NCBI RefSeq assembly: GCF_028823535.1
Contig: NZ_JAQIYM010000004.1
Span: 186,001-250,000, forward strand
Direction: 5' to 3'
DNA: 64,000 nt
Source: Pseudomonas serbica
Lineage (GTDB): Bacteria > Pseudomonadota > Gammaproteobacteria > Pseudomonadales > Pseudomonadaceae
The notes under the pieces were generated by a model that saw only the letters and a program-made list of their open reading frames with translations, was not told the DNA's origin and did no database searches. Below, in pieces: positions 16,974 through 26,323 of the stretch. Both the position numbers and the translations under genes were made by a program. The stretch's first letter is position 1; each line of letters begins with the position of its first letter.

Positions 16974-19172
16974 ATGACTTCTAAAAACAATACGGCCCCT
17001 GCGCTTTGCGACCCGACGCTGAACCCGGCGGCGAACAGCCCCGCGCCATCGAAGCCATTGACGCCTTCACGCCCGCTCGCGACCCAGCAATACCTGTACT
17101 TCACCGAAACCAACACCGATCGCATTCTCGACAACCTCGACGGCCTGCGCGACATGGTGTTCCCGCGCCCATCGCACCTGGAAGGCGACAACGATCAGCA
17201 CAACGATCAGGCGTTTCCGTCGGTGTGCCTGATTGGCCTGGGCCGCTGCGGTTCGAACATCGCGCTGGACGTTGCGGAACTGGTCTACAACGCCCGCAAG
17301 TTCTACCTCAACGAATTCAACAGCGAAGATCGCCTCTCGCCTGACAAGCGCTATGCGGAAAAAGGCTACAGCCCGGCACAATGGATTCGCAACAACCTGC
17401 GCCTGGGGTCGAGCAAGGCCGCCAAACCGGTGTTCCTGGTAGAACCGCTGGTGATGCTGGGCGACCTGGACAAGGACATCGCCGGGCGTATCCGCTTCTC
17501 GCGCAAAGGCGAAAAGAGCGGATTCCTGCGCGACTACAGCAAAATGAAAATCATGGACCTGTCGGAAGTCCATGCCGGCGGTGCCGGTAATGCACCGATC
17601 CTCGGTCAGTACCTGGCCAAGATCATCCTGAACAAAGACACCCAGCGTTTTTCCAGCCCGGACTGGAAGATGATCCACTCGTACCTGATTGACAGCTGCG
17701 GCATCAAGGCCAACCAGTCGCGCCTGTATTTCTCGATCTTCAGTGCCGGTGGCGGTACCGGTTCAGGCATGGCGTCGGAATTCGGCCTGGCCCAGCAGCA
17801 TTCGTACATGAACAAGACGTTCGACACCAAGCCGATGGACGAGCACGACGGCAAGAGCGGTCACTCCTTCGTCTTCGAACCGATCTTCACCAGCGGCATC
17901 TGCGTGCTGCCGAACATTTCCGATCACCGCAGCGAAATGTCCGAGGCGCTGCACATCAACGCCGGCCGCCTGCTGTGCAAATACCTGTCGGAAGAATGGG
18001 ACTTCTCCTACAACTTCGCCAACGAAGACAGCAGTGAAGCCAGCGTCATGGGCCGTATCCGCCCCTGGAACGCGATGATGCTGATCTCCAACGACATCAT
18101 GCGTTATGCCGAAGAAAGCGATGACGGCAACATCCAGAACATCGACGTCAATGCGATGGAAAAACATGCCAACCAGTACATCTCGCAGCAGATCTTCAAC
18201 ATCCTGACCGCGCAAGCTGTCACGACCGACTATGACCAGAACTATTTCCGCCGTGCCGGCATCGACATCGGCGAAACCATTCGCCTGGACGCCAACGACC
18301 TGTTCATGAGCCTCGCCGGCCCAGTGGCCATTGCGTATGCCGAATCCGTGGTGCCGGAAACACCGCCGCCAAGCAGCGACAAATTCAAGGTCTTCGATAA
18401 AGAGCCGCAGCGCCTGAACATCGACGACCTGTTCTTCCGCTCGATCGACCTGCCACATTTCAACAAGGTCACCCAGGCCATCGAAGGCATCAGCCTGTTG
18501 CCCATCGAGTCCAAGCGTTATCGGGCGTCGCTGGAGCAGTACAAGAACTCGGGCTACGACGCGGCTGCCCTGCACGACCTGCACTTCTTCAAGAACTGCT
18601 CGTCGGTGGTGTCGATCGTGTCCCTGCCCAAGGACTACAAGTTGTCCTACATGGACCTGAACCGCTTGAAGACCCACCTCAACAACCTGTTCCCCAACAC
18701 CACGCTCAAGCGTTATGCGCTGGTGATCGGCGCCTCGGCCAACCTGTCGCTGACCACCCTGATCGCCAAGAGCCCGTGCCTGTCGGACGATTTCCTGACC
18801 TTGATCGTGGCGTTCATCAAGCGCTGCTTTGCCCGTACCCCTTACCGCTTCGATGACACCCTGGACAACTCGGTCCTGGACTTCATCATCAATGAACAGT
18901 TCGATGAAGACCTGATCGATGACCTGCTCAACGAATTCGAGAATCCGGCGAAAATCCTCGATACCAACTGGTATGCGATCAAGCCGATGTACGAAAAGAA
19001 GTATCGCGAGCTGATCAACGACAAGGACAAGTTCGTCTCGATCAACGACATCCGCCTGTCACGCGATTGCGTGAAGAAAGCGATCAAGTACTTGCGTGAG
19101 ATCTATCGTCACCGGATTGGCAAGACGAAGGTGATTTCGTTGAATAACCATACGGGCAAGACGGCTTACTAA
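16974..19172 (+). CDS. Tubulin/FtsZ-superfamily GTPase-like protein, function unknown
   Basis: A 732-residue cytoplasmic protein (from the ATG at 16974) with the landmarks of the tubulin/FtsZ fold. T1-like loop: VCLIGLGRCGSNIALDV (84-100). Tubulin signature T4: SAGGGTGSG (257-265). T6-like NAMMLISNDIMRY (366-378), matching IPND in FtsZ. T7-like IRLDANDLFMSLA (436-448), the loop that completes the neighbour's GTP site in a filament. It is about twice FtsZ size, with a 270-residue C-terminal part that I cannot assign. The N-terminal 80 residues are Pro-rich and disordered-looking. It resembles the 'tubulin-like' families found in scattered bacteria and is not FtsZ itself, nor clearly phage PhuZ or plasmid TubZ. 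No partner gene is adjacent; codon use looks native. Confidence 0.8.
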   Translation: MTSKNNTAPALCDPTLNPAANSPAPSKPLTPSRPLATQQYLYFTETNTDRILDNLDGLRDMVFPRPSHLEGDNDQHNDQAFPSVCLIGLGRCGSNIALDVAELVYNARKFYLNEFNSEDRLSPDKRYAEKGYSPAQWIRNNLRLGSSKAAKPVFLVEPLVMLGDLDKDIAGRIRFSRKGEKSGFLRDYSKMKIMDLSEVHAGGAGNAPILGQYLAKIILNKDTQRFSSPDWKMIHSYLIDSCGIKANQSRLYFSIFSAGGGTGSGMASEFGLAQQHSYMNKTFDTKPMDEHDGKSGHSFVFEPIFTSGICVLPNISDHRSEMSEALHINAGRLLCKYLSEEWDFSYNFANEDSSEASVMGRIRPWNAMMLISNDIMRYAEESDDGNIQNIDVNAMEKHANQYISQQIFNILTAQAVTTDYDQNYFRRAGIDIGETIRLDANDLFMSLAGPVAIAYAESVVPETPPPSSDKFKVFDKEPQRLNIDDLFFRSIDLPHFNKVTQAIEGISLLPIESKRYRASLEQYKNSGYDAAALHDLHFFKNCSSVVSIVSLPKDYKLSYMDLNRLKTHLNNLFPNTTLKRYALVIGASANLSLTTLIAKSPCLSDDFLTLIVAFIKRCFARTPYRFDDTLDNSVLDFIINEQFDEDLIDDLLNEFENPAKILDTNWYAIKPMYEKKYRELINDKDKFVSINDIRLSRDCVKKAIKYLREIYRHRIGKTKVISLNNHTGKTAY

Positions 19173-19199
19173 GGCCGGCGCAGCACCGCGTCGCACCCA

Positions 19200-19283
19200 A
19201 TCGCGAGCAGGCTCGCTCCCACCGTTGAACGTGTTCTTACAGAAAGAATGCAGTCAACTGTGGGAGCGAGCCTGCTCGCGATG
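19200..19283. repeat. REP doublet (REPIN), GAGCGAGCCTGCTCGC family
   Basis: Two copies in opposite orientation, about 19201-19224 and 19261-19282, separated by about 36 bp, forming a long hairpin. The rest of the gap 19173-19471 shows nothing coding. Confidence 0.85.
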
Positions 19284-19471
19284 ACGCCCTCAAAAATCAC
19301 CCAATTCAACATCCAGAAACAATTGATCAGCCCTTCCGCTGCTCTCCCAACTGTTCCCGTTACGTTTACGTCACCGTGAAGCTGTGGCCTTTCTCTACGG
19401 CAACCTGCCATCACGCTACTCGGCTACACACTTTCGATCGGCAAGACATGGCACCAACGTGGTGCAGGCAA

Positions 19472-19777
19472 TTAACCCTGCGCTCTTTCCTGGATCATAA
19501 TCCATGGCGAAACCACCACCGCCCACAGCTGTGGATCGCGTTCGAAAAGATCCAGCGCCCGCGTTTCAGACAGCTTGGCGACCTTGTCTTCGGCCAGCCA
19601 GGCAGCCACTTTCTCGCCTTCGTCGGTCGCTACGGCCTCGGCTGCCGCAATCAAATCCAGGCCTGGATCGACCCACAATAGGGCACCCTTGGCAAAGAAC
19701 GGCTCCAGTTCCTTCCAGGTAATAGATGCGGTTTCTCCGAGCAGCTTGGCATAGAGGGTGCTAGGTTCTTCAGTCAT
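19472..19777 (-). CDS. DUF2288 family protein
   Basis: A 101-residue soluble acidic protein starting MTEEPSTLYAKLLGETASIT, with WKELEPFFAKGALLWVDPGLD, the recognisable core of the DUF2288 family. The frame is open upstream to 19891, but the ATG at 19777 gives the family's length and N-terminus. No metal, nucleotide or membrane motif is visible. It stands alone between the tubulin-like gene and braC. The function is unknown. Confidence 0.78.
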   Translation of the reverse strand: MTEEPSTLYAKLLGETASITWKELEPFFAKGALLWVDPGLDLIAAAEAVATDEGEKVAAWLAEDKVAKLSETRALDLFERDPQLWAVVVSPWIMIQERAQG

Positions 19778-20012
19778 GGGTTCCGGTCCGGAAAAGAAAT
19801 CGACGCAATGATAACGTCGGTGGTCAGGCAGAAAAACCCAGAAGCAATTGGCATTACCGAATGAAAAGCGCAGGAAAGCCAAGGAGTGCACCGAATCTGG
19901 CTATAAGCCCGTCAAAGCCCCGCCGCAATTCTGACTTTTTCTTTCAAAAAAGCGACACCCCCAAGTTTTGCCCCCCGGCGCCAGCTTCCCAGGCTGACAA
20001 TCGGCGCTCTAC

Positions 20013-20028
20013 ACTGTACCGGTACAGT
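20013..20028. promoter_or_regulatory. Perfect 16-bp palindrome upstream of braC
   Basis: ACTGTACCGGTACAGT is its own reverse complement and lies 101-116 bp before the braC ATG. Such symmetry suggests the site of a dimeric regulator; I cannot name it. The remaining gap 19778-20128 holds no gene I can support. Confidence 0.5.
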
Positions 20029-20128
20029 TGCCGAGGGGCTTTTCCGGGAGATGTCGTGGATATCTGACCCGGTTCTGCCGCCTACGGCGCCAGGACTATA
20101 AAAATTACAACAGTAAGAGTGGAGCACT

Positions 20129-21256
20129 ATGACTAAGGCTACTAAGCAGATTTCCAAACTGTTTGCCGCTATGGTTCTGGCCGGGGTTGCCAGCCATTCG
20201 TTCGCAGCTGACACCATCAAGATCGGCATCGCCGGCCCTAAAACCGGTCCTGTAGCCCAATACGGCGACATGCAGTTCAGCGGCGCCAAGATGGCCATTG
20301 AACAGATCAACGCCAAAGGCGGCGTAGACGGCAAGAAACTCGAAGCCGTTGAATACGATGACGCCTGCGATCCAAAACAAGCGGTAGCGGTCGCGAACAA
20401 AGTCGTCAACGACGGCGTCAAGTTCGTGGTTGGTCACCTGTGCTCCAGCTCCACTCAACCGGCTTCGGACATCTACGAAGACGAAGGCGTGATCATGATC
20501 ACCCCGGCTGCCACCAGCCCGGACATCACCGCCCGTGGTTACAAAATGGTGTTCCGCACCATCGGCCTGGACAGCGCCCAGGGCCCTGCCGCCGGTAACT
20601 ACATTGCCGACTTCGTAAAACCGAAGATCGTTGCTGTCCTGCACGACAAGCAGCAATACGGTGAAGGTATCGCCTCTGCCGTGAAGAAAACCCTGGAAGG
20701 CAAAGGCGTCAAGGTTGCCGTGTTCGAAGGCGTCAACGCCGGCGACAAGGACTTCTCCTCGATGATCGCCAAGCTCAAGCAAGCCAACGTCGACTTCGTC
20801 TACTACGGCGGCTACCACCCGGAGCTGGGCCTGATCCTGCGTCAGTCTGCGGAAAAAGGCCTGAAAGCCAAGTTCATGGGTCCGGAAGGCGTGGGTAACG
20901 ACTCCATTTCGCAGATCGCCAAGGACGCTTCCGAAGGTCTGCTGGTGACCCTGCCGAAATCCTTCGACCAGGACCCGGCCAACGTTGCCCTGGCTGATGC
21001 GTTCAAGGCCAAGAAAGAAGATCCGAGCGGTCCGTTCGTGTTCCCGGCCTACTCGGCTGTGACCGTGATCGCCGACGGCATCAAGGCTGCCAAGTCCGAA
21101 GACTCCGCCAAAGTGGCTGAAGCCATCCACGCTGGCACCTTCAAGACCCCGACCGGCGACCTGAGCTTCGACGAGAAAGGCGACCTGAAAGACTTCAAAT
21201 TCGTGGTTTACGAGTGGCACTTCGGCAAACCAAAAACTGAAGCCAAGCCTCAGTAA
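20129..21256 (+). CDS. braC: Branched-chain amino acid periplasmic binding protein
   Basis: Periplasmic receptor of the high-affinity leucine/isoleucine/valine/alanine/threonine ABC transporter. The 375-residue precursor has a signal peptide (Lys-rich start, hydrophobic LFAAMVLAGVA, cleavage after SFA). The mature protein begins ADTIKIGIAGPKTGPVAQYG, the usual LIV-binding N-terminus. Cys residues in DDACDPKQ and GHLCSSST form the conserved disulfide. It heads the bra operon but is followed by a terminator and a 233-bp gap, so the abundant binding protein is probably made in excess over the membrane parts by partial termination. Confidence 0.95.
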   Translation: MTKATKQISKLFAAMVLAGVASHSFAADTIKIGIAGPKTGPVAQYGDMQFSGAKMAIEQINAKGGVDGKKLEAVEYDDACDPKQAVAVANKVVNDGVKFVVGHLCSSSTQPASDIYEDEGVIMITPAATSPDITARGYKMVFRTIGLDSAQGPAAGNYIADFVKPKIVAVLHDKQQYGEGIASAVKKTLEGKGVKVAVFEGVNAGDKDFSSMIAKLKQANVDFVYYGGYHPELGLILRQSAEKGLKAKFMGPEGVGNDSISQIAKDASEGLLVTLPKSFDQDPANVALADAFKAKKEDPSGPFVFPAYSAVTVIADGIKAAKSEDSAKVAEAIHAGTFKTPTGDLSFDEKGDLKDFKFVVYEWHFGKPKTEAKPQ

Positions 21257-21280
21257 GGCGTTGCCTGACTGACTGCCAAC

Positions 21281-21310
21281 AAAGCCCACGGCGTGCCGTG
21301 GGCTTTGTTT
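21281..21310 (+). terminator. Terminator between braC and braD
   Basis: Perfect stem AAAGCCCACGGC-GTGCCGTGGGCTTT followed by a short T run. It probably lowers expression of braDEFG relative to braC. Confidence 0.8.
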
Positions 21311-21489
21311 TACGATCGTATCTGGGCCGCGCTGGCGTGATCCGCCAGTCTCCCCACCTGAAAATCTCAAAACCGTCATCAGCGGTTCGCTGGCAAACCC
21401 CGGATTCGAAGTGGATGCAGATCCACGGGGCCCGGGCGGGAAAATGACTCCACCAGTGAAATGCGTATCAGGTTTTTAGGAGCGCTGTA

Positions 21490-22413
21490 ATGCCTGACAT
21501 CTATCACTTTTTCCAACAGCTGGTTAATGGCCTGACCATTGGCAGCACGTATGCCCTGATCGCCATCGGCTATACGATGGTTTACGGCATCATTGGAATG
21601 ATCAACTTCGCCCACGGCGAGGTGTACATGATCGGCTCCTACGTGGCGTTCATCGCCATCGCCGGGCTGGCCATGCTGGGACTCGACAGCGTTCCGCTGT
21701 TGATGACCGCCGCTTTCCTGGCAACCATCGTCGTCACCAGTGCCTACGGCTACAGCATCGAACGGATCGCCTACCGCCCCTTGCGCGGCAGCAACCGTCT
21801 GATCCCGCTGATCTCCGCCATCGGCATGTCGATCTTCCTGCAGAACACCGTTCTGCTGGCGCAAGACTCCAAGGACAAATCCATCCCCAACCTGATTCCG
21901 GGCAATTTTGCCTTTGGGCCAGGTGGCGCACATGAAGTGCTGATTTCCTACATGCAAATCGTGGTGTTCGTGGTGACCCTGGTCGCCATGCTCGGCCTGA
22001 CGCTGTTCATCTCCCGCTCTCGCCTGGGTCGCGCCTGCCGCGCCTGCGCCGAAGACATCAAGATGGCCAACCTGCTGGGTATCAACACCAACAACATCAT
22101 CGCCCTGACCTTCGTCATCGGTGCCGCGCTGGCGGCCATCGCGGCCGTGCTGCTGAGCATGCAATACGGCGTGATCAACCCGAACGCCGGTTTCCTCGTC
22201 GGCCTCAAGGCCTTCACCGCAGCGGTACTGGGCGGTATCGGCAGCATTCCGGGCGCCATGCTCGGCGGGCTCGTATTGGGTGTGGCGGAAGCCTTTGGTG
22301 CCGATATCTTCGGCGACCAGTACAAGGACGTCGTGGCGTTCGGCCTGCTGGTTCTGGTGCTGTTGTTCCGGCCAACCGGCCTGCTGGGCCGTCCGGAGGT
22401 TGAGAAGGTATGA
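21490..22413 (+). CDS. braD: Branched-chain amino acid ABC permease (LivH type)
   Basis: One of two inner-membrane permeases of the Bra transporter. The 307-residue protein has about eight membrane segments and the family start [20 protein letters not shown], followed by [16 protein letters not shown]. The coupling segment that contacts the ATPases is [21 protein letters not shown]. It is preceded by GGAG and its stop overlaps the start of braE in ATGA, so the two are translationally coupled. It works with BraE, BraF, BraG and the receptor BraC. Confidence 0.94.
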   Translation: MPDIYHFFQQLVNGLTIGSTYALIAIGYTMVYGIIGMINFAHGEVYMIGSYVAFIAIAGLAMLGLDSVPLLMTAAFLATIVVTSAYGYSIERIAYRPLRGSNRLIPLISAIGMSIFLQNTVLLAQDSKDKSIPNLIPGNFAFGPGGAHEVLISYMQIVVFVVTLVAMLGLTLFISRSRLGRACRACAEDIKMANLLGINTNNIIALTFVIGAALAAIAAVLLSMQYGVINPNAGFLVGLKAFTAAVLGGIGSIPGAMLGGLVLGVAEAFGADIFGDQYKDVVAFGLLVLVLLFRPTGLLGRPEVEKV

Positions 22414-23666
22414 CTAGGAATCTTAAACAGGCGCTGTTCAGCGCCTTGCTGGTGTGGGCCGTGGCCTACCCGGTACTCGGTCTGAAGCTGACCATCGTCG
22501 GCATCAACCTCGAAGTTCATGGCACCAGCGACGCCACCCTCATCACCATCGCGGTGTGCTCGGTGCTGATGTTCCTGCGTGTCTTGTTCGACCAGCAGAT
22601 CAGCTCGGCCTGGCGTTCTTCGCCAGGCATGCCGCTGATTCCGGCCAAGGCCAGCAACTTCCTGACCCTGCCGACCACACAACGCTGGATCATCATCGCG
22701 CTGATCGCTGGCGCGCTGGTCTGGCCGTTCTTCGGTTCTCGCGGTGCGGTGGATATCGCGACGCTGGTACTGATCTACGTGATGCTGGGCCTGGGCCTGA
22801 ACATCGTGGTCGGCCTGGCCGGTCTGCTCGACCTCGGTTACGTCGGCTTCTACGCCGTCGGCGCCTACAGCTACGCGCTGCTGTCGCACTACTACGGCCT
22901 GAGCTTCTGGATCTGCCTGCCGATCGCCGGCCTGATGGCGGCCACCTTCGGCTTCCTGCTGGGCTTCCCGGTACTGCGTCTGCGCGGTGACTACCTGGCG
23001 ATCGTGACCCTGGGCTTCGGTGAGATCATCCGTCTGTTCCTGCGTAACCTGACGGACATCACCGGCGGCCCGAACGGCATCAGCAACATCGAGAAGCCAA
23101 CGTTCTTCGGCCTGACCTTCGAACGTAAAGCCGCGGAAGGCATGCAAACCTTCCACGAGTACTTCGGCCTGCAATACAACTCGATCAACAAGGTGATCTT
23201 CCTTTACCTGGTTGCGCTGTTCCTGGCACTGGCTGCGCTGTTCGTCATCAACCGCTTGCTGCGCATGCCCCTGGGCCGCGCCTGGGAAGCGTTGCGTGAA
23301 GACGAAATCGCCTGCCGCGCACTGGGCCTGAACCCGACCATCATCAAGCTGTCGGCCTTCACCCTGGGCGCAAGCTTCGCCGGTTTCGCCGGTAGCTTCT
23401 TCGCTGCCCGCCAGGGGCTGGTGACGCCGGAGTCCTTCACCTTCATCGAGTCGGCGATCATCCTCGCCATCGTGGTGCTGGGTGGCATGGGCTCGCAGCT
23501 GGGCGTGATCCTGGCGGCGGTGGTGATGATCCTGCTGCCGGAAATGATGCGTGAGTTCAGTGAATACCGCATGTTGATGTTCGGTGCCTTGATGGTACTG
23601 ATGATGATCTGGCGCCCTCAGGGTCTGCTGCCCATGCAACGTCCTCACATGGAGCTGCGCAAATGA
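22410..23666 (+). CDS. braE: Branched-chain amino acid ABC permease (LivM type)
   Basis: Second permease of the Bra transporter, 418 residues. An N-terminal extension of about 100 residues with two or three extra hydrophobic stretches, as in other LivM proteins, precedes the permease core, which begins near [20 protein letters not shown]. The coupling loop is [25 protein letters not shown]. The gene overlaps braD upstream and braF downstream by four bases each (ATGA), so braDEF are coupled. Confidence 0.94.
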   Translation: MTRNLKQALFSALLVWAVAYPVLGLKLTIVGINLEVHGTSDATLITIAVCSVLMFLRVLFDQQISSAWRSSPGMPLIPAKASNFLTLPTTQRWIIIALIAGALVWPFFGSRGAVDIATLVLIYVMLGLGLNIVVGLAGLLDLGYVGFYAVGAYSYALLSHYYGLSFWICLPIAGLMAATFGFLLGFPVLRLRGDYLAIVTLGFGEIIRLFLRNLTDITGGPNGISNIEKPTFFGLTFERKAAEGMQTFHEYFGLQYNSINKVIFLYLVALFLALAALFVINRLLRMPLGRAWEALREDEIACRALGLNPTIIKLSAFTLGASFAGFAGSFFAARQGLVTPESFTFIESAIILAIVVLGGMGSQLGVILAAVVMILLPEMMREFSEYRMLMFGALMVLMMIWRPQGLLPMQRPHMELRK

Positions 23667-24430
23667 GCCGCGAGATCCTTAAAGTAGAAAACCTGAGCAT
23701 GCGCTTCGGCGGCTTGCTGGCAGTCAACGGCGTTGCCTTGAGCGTGAAAGAGAAACAAGTGGTTGCACTGATCGGCCCCAACGGCGCCGGCAAGACCACC
23801 GTGTTCAACTGCCTGACCGGCTTCTACAAGCCGAGCGGCGGCAGCATCCTGCTCGATGGTGAGCCGATCGAGGGCCTGCCGGGCCACAAGATCGCACTCA
23901 AGGGCGTGGTGCGTACCTTCCAGAACGTGCGGTTGTTCAAGGACATGACTGCGGTCGAGAACCTCTTGATCGCCCAGCATCGCCACCTGAACACCAACTT
24001 CCTGTCCGGCTTGTTCAAGACCCCGGGGTTTCGCAAGAGCGAACGCGAGGCCATGGAGTTCGCCGAGTACTGGCTGGAAAAGGTCAACCTCAAGGAGTTC
24101 GCCAACCGTCCGGCCGGTACCCTGGCCTACGGTCAGCAACGGCGCCTGGAAATCGCCCGCTGCATGATGACCCGTCCGCGGATCCTCATGCTCGACGAAC
24201 CGGCCGCCGGCCTGAACCCGAAGGAAACCGAAGACCTGAAGGCGCTGATCAGCGTGCTGCGTGAGGAGCACAACGTCACCGTGCTGCTTATCGAACATGA
24301 CATGAAACTGGTCATGAGCATTTCCGACCACATCGTCGTGATCAACCAGGGCACGCCCCTGGCCAACGGTACGCCGGAACAGATCCGCGACAATCCTGAA
24401 GTGATCAAAGCCTACCTGGGGGAAGCGTAA
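23663..24430 (+). CDS. braF: Branched-chain amino acid ABC ATPase (LivG type)
   Basis: Cytoplasmic ATPase of the Bra transporter, 255 residues. Walker A is [12 protein letters not shown], the Q-loop lies in [11 protein letters not shown], the ABC signature is degenerate in form ([15 protein letters not shown]), Walker B is [13 protein letters not shown] and the switch His is in [11 protein letters not shown]. The YGQQ signature is normal for LivG proteins. It pairs with BraG as an asymmetric ATPase dimer. The ATGA overlap with braE and the zero gap to braG show one operon. Confidence 0.95.
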   Translation: MSREILKVENLSMRFGGLLAVNGVALSVKEKQVVALIGPNGAGKTTVFNCLTGFYKPSGGSILLDGEPIEGLPGHKIALKGVVRTFQNVRLFKDMTAVENLLIAQHRHLNTNFLSGLFKTPGFRKSEREAMEFAEYWLEKVNLKEFANRPAGTLAYGQQRRLEIARCMMTRPRILMLDEPAAGLNPKETEDLKALISVLREEHNVTVLLIEHDMKLVMSISDHIVVINQGTPLANGTPEQIRDNPEVIKAYLGEA

Positions 24431-25132
24431 ATGCTGCAGTTCGAAAACGTTTCCACTTTCTACGGCAAGATCCAGGCCCTGCACAGCGTCAACGTCGAAG
24501 TCCGTCAAGGCGAAATCGTCACCCTGATCGGCGCCAACGGTGCCGGCAAATCCACGCTCCTGATGACCCTGTGCGGTTCGCCTCGGGCCCACAGCGGCAG
24601 CATCCGCTACATGGGTGAGGAACTGGTTGGCCAGGATTCTTCGCAGATCATGCGCAAGAGCATTGCCGTGGTGCCGGAAGGTCGTCGGGTGTTTTCCCGC
24701 CTGACCGTGGAAGAAAACCTGTCCATGGGTGGTTTCTTCACCGCCAAGGGCGACTATCAGGAACAGATGGACAAGGTCCTCGGACTTTTCCCACGCCTGA
24801 AAGAGCGCTTCAGCCAGCGTGGCGGCACCATGTCCGGCGGCGAACAGCAAATGCTCGCCATCGGCCGCGCGCTGATGAGCAAGCCCAAGCTGCTGCTGCT
24901 CGACGAGCCTTCGCTGGGCCTGGCCCCGATCATCATCCAGCAGATCTTCGATATCATCGAACAGCTGCGCAAGGACGGTGTGACGGTGTTCCTGGTCGAA
25001 CAGAATGCTAACCAGGCCCTGAAAATCGCTGACCGCGCCTACGTTCTGGAGAACGGCCGGGTAGTGATGACCGGCACCGGTGAAGCGTTGCTGACCGATC
25101 CGAAAGTGCGCGATGCGTACCTCGGCGGCTAA
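24431..25132 (+). CDS. braG: Branched-chain amino acid ABC ATPase (LivF type)
   Basis: Second ATPase of the transporter, 233 residues, normal for LivF. Walker A is GANGAGKSTLLM, the signature is TMSGGEQQMLAIGRAL, Walker B is LLLLDEPSLGLAP and the switch region is FLVEQNANQALK, where the usual His is replaced by Gln as in LivF generally. It starts directly after the braF stop. A strong terminator closes the operon. Confidence 0.95.
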   Translation: MLQFENVSTFYGKIQALHSVNVEVRQGEIVTLIGANGAGKSTLLMTLCGSPRAHSGSIRYMGEELVGQDSSQIMRKSIAVVPEGRRVFSRLTVEENLSMGGFFTAKGDYQEQMDKVLGLFPRLKERFSQRGGTMSGGEQQMLAIGRALMSKPKLLLLDEPSLGLAPIIIQQIFDIIEQLRKDGVTVFLVEQNANQALKIADRAYVLENGRVVMTGTGEALLTDPKVRDAYLGG

Positions 25133-25147
25133 GCCTTTGCGGTAACC

Positions 25148-25177
25148 AAAAAACGGCCTTTGCGGGCCGTTTTTTTA
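25148..25177 (+). terminator. Terminator of the bra operon
   Basis: Stem ACGGCC-TTTGC-GGGCCGT with A run before and seven T after. Confidence 0.88.
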
Positions 25178-25203
25178 TGCCTGCCTTAACACCGCATTTC
25201 CTT

Positions 25204-25294
25204 TGTAGGAGCTGGCTTGCCAGCGATAGCGGTGTACCCGTCAACATGGTCGTTGAATGTTATGCCCCTTTCGCTGGCAAGCCAGCGCCTACCG
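25204..25294. repeat. REP doublet, GTAGGAGCTGGCTTGCCAGCGA family
   Basis: Two oppositely oriented palindromic units (about 25204-25226 and 25270-25292) separated by about 43 bp. It lies between the bra terminator and the convergent LysR gene. Confidence 0.82.
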
Positions 25295-25309
25295 GGTCCG
25301 TGTGAAGAT

Positions 25310-26209
25310 TCAAAGTCGATCCAGCGCCTCGCCGCTGCGCTTGAACCAACCGATCAAGTAATCCGCCAGCACCTGCGTGCGTTTCGGCAGCCCCCCCTGG
25401 TACGGATGCACCAGGTACATTGGCATGCTGCGGGTCTGATAATCACGCAGGAGCCAGCGCAAACGCCCGTCGGCCAGTTCCTCCGGCAACGCGTAGGACG
25501 GTAAACGAGCAATGCCGGCGCCAGCCAGTGCGGCTTTTTTCAACAGATTGTAATGGTTGCTGGCGAAGGGACCGGAAACCCGCACCCGCAACAGCTCGTG
25601 TTGTTGGTGATACAACCACTCCTCGCGACCACTGTAGTGGCTGTTGAGCAGGCACCGGTGTTCGGCCAGCGCCTGAGGCGTCTGCGGCTCACCGTATTGC
25701 TCCAGATAGGCGGGGCTGGCGCAGGTCAATTCCCGCCACGCCAATAACGGGCGCGCCACCAGGCGCTGGTCAATCGCCACATCGGAGCGGATTGCCAAAT
25801 CGAAACCGTCGCGGGACAGATCACGGTAACTGTTGTTGAGTTCCAGCTCGATCTGCACCTCGGGATACTGGGCGGAGAACTCCAGCAACAATCCATCGAA
25901 AAAGGTTTCCCCGAGCGACACCGGAACCGTCATCCGCACCGGGCCGGCCATGTCGTCCTTCAGGCGTGCCAGGGCCTGGCGCGCGCGCTCGACCTGCACC
26001 ACCAGCGCCTGGGCCTGGGGCAATAACGCCGCGCCCGCCGCCGTCAGGCTCAAGCGTCGCGTGGTGCGCTGCAACAAGACCACGGAAAACTGCGCTTCCA
26101 ACTGACTGATGCGCTTGGACAGTTGGCCCTTGCTGCAGCCCAATTGCTGCGCAGCCAAGGTAAAACTCCCCGCTTCGATCAGTACCGCAAACGCGGCCAG
26201 GTCATCCAT
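25310..26209 (-). CDS. LysR-family transcriptional regulator
   Basis: A 299-residue regulator. The N-terminal helix-turn-helix spans residues 1-60 (MDDLAAFAVLIEAGSFTLAA, then CSKGQLSKRISQLEA), and a periplasmic-binding-protein-like effector domain follows from about residue 90 (PVRMTVPVSLGETFF). It is of the CrgA/AaeR-like subgroup. A GTG at 26218 three codons upstream is an alternative start. It is divergent from the SDR gene at 26324, 114 bp away, so it probably controls that gene. The effector is unknown. Confidence 0.88.
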   Translation of the reverse strand: MDDLAAFAVLIEAGSFTLAAQQLGCSKGQLSKRISQLEAQFSVVLLQRTTRRLSLTAAGAALLPQAQALVVQVERARQALARLKDDMAGPVRMTVPVSLGETFFDGLLLEFSAQYPEVQIELELNNSYRDLSRDGFDLAIRSDVAIDQRLVARPLLAWRELTCASPAYLEQYGEPQTPQALAEHRCLLNSHYSGREEWLYHQQHELLRVRVSGPFASNHYNLLKKAALAGAGIARLPSYALPEELADGRLRWLLRDYQTRSMPMYLVHPYQGGLPKRTQVLADYLIGWFKRSGEALDRL

Positions 26210-26323
26210 CTCGCTCACGGATTGTTTCCATTTGAAAACCAAAGGTTGCCTATTAGCGCGCTTATCCGTAGAAAAAACCACTCTAAACTGAAGCCTCATT
26301 CAAACCATCGAGGATCAGCCAGT

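Noticed and set aside
16974..19172. Calling the tubulin-like gene a phage PhuZ or plasmid TubZ
   Set aside because: No phage or plasmid genes flank it, it is about twice their size, and base composition looks like that of neighbours.
21948..23648. 566-codon frame antisense to braD and braE
   Set aside because: It spans two overlapping permease genes with obvious membrane motifs. The antisense product is Gln/His/Arg-rich and has no hydrophobic order.
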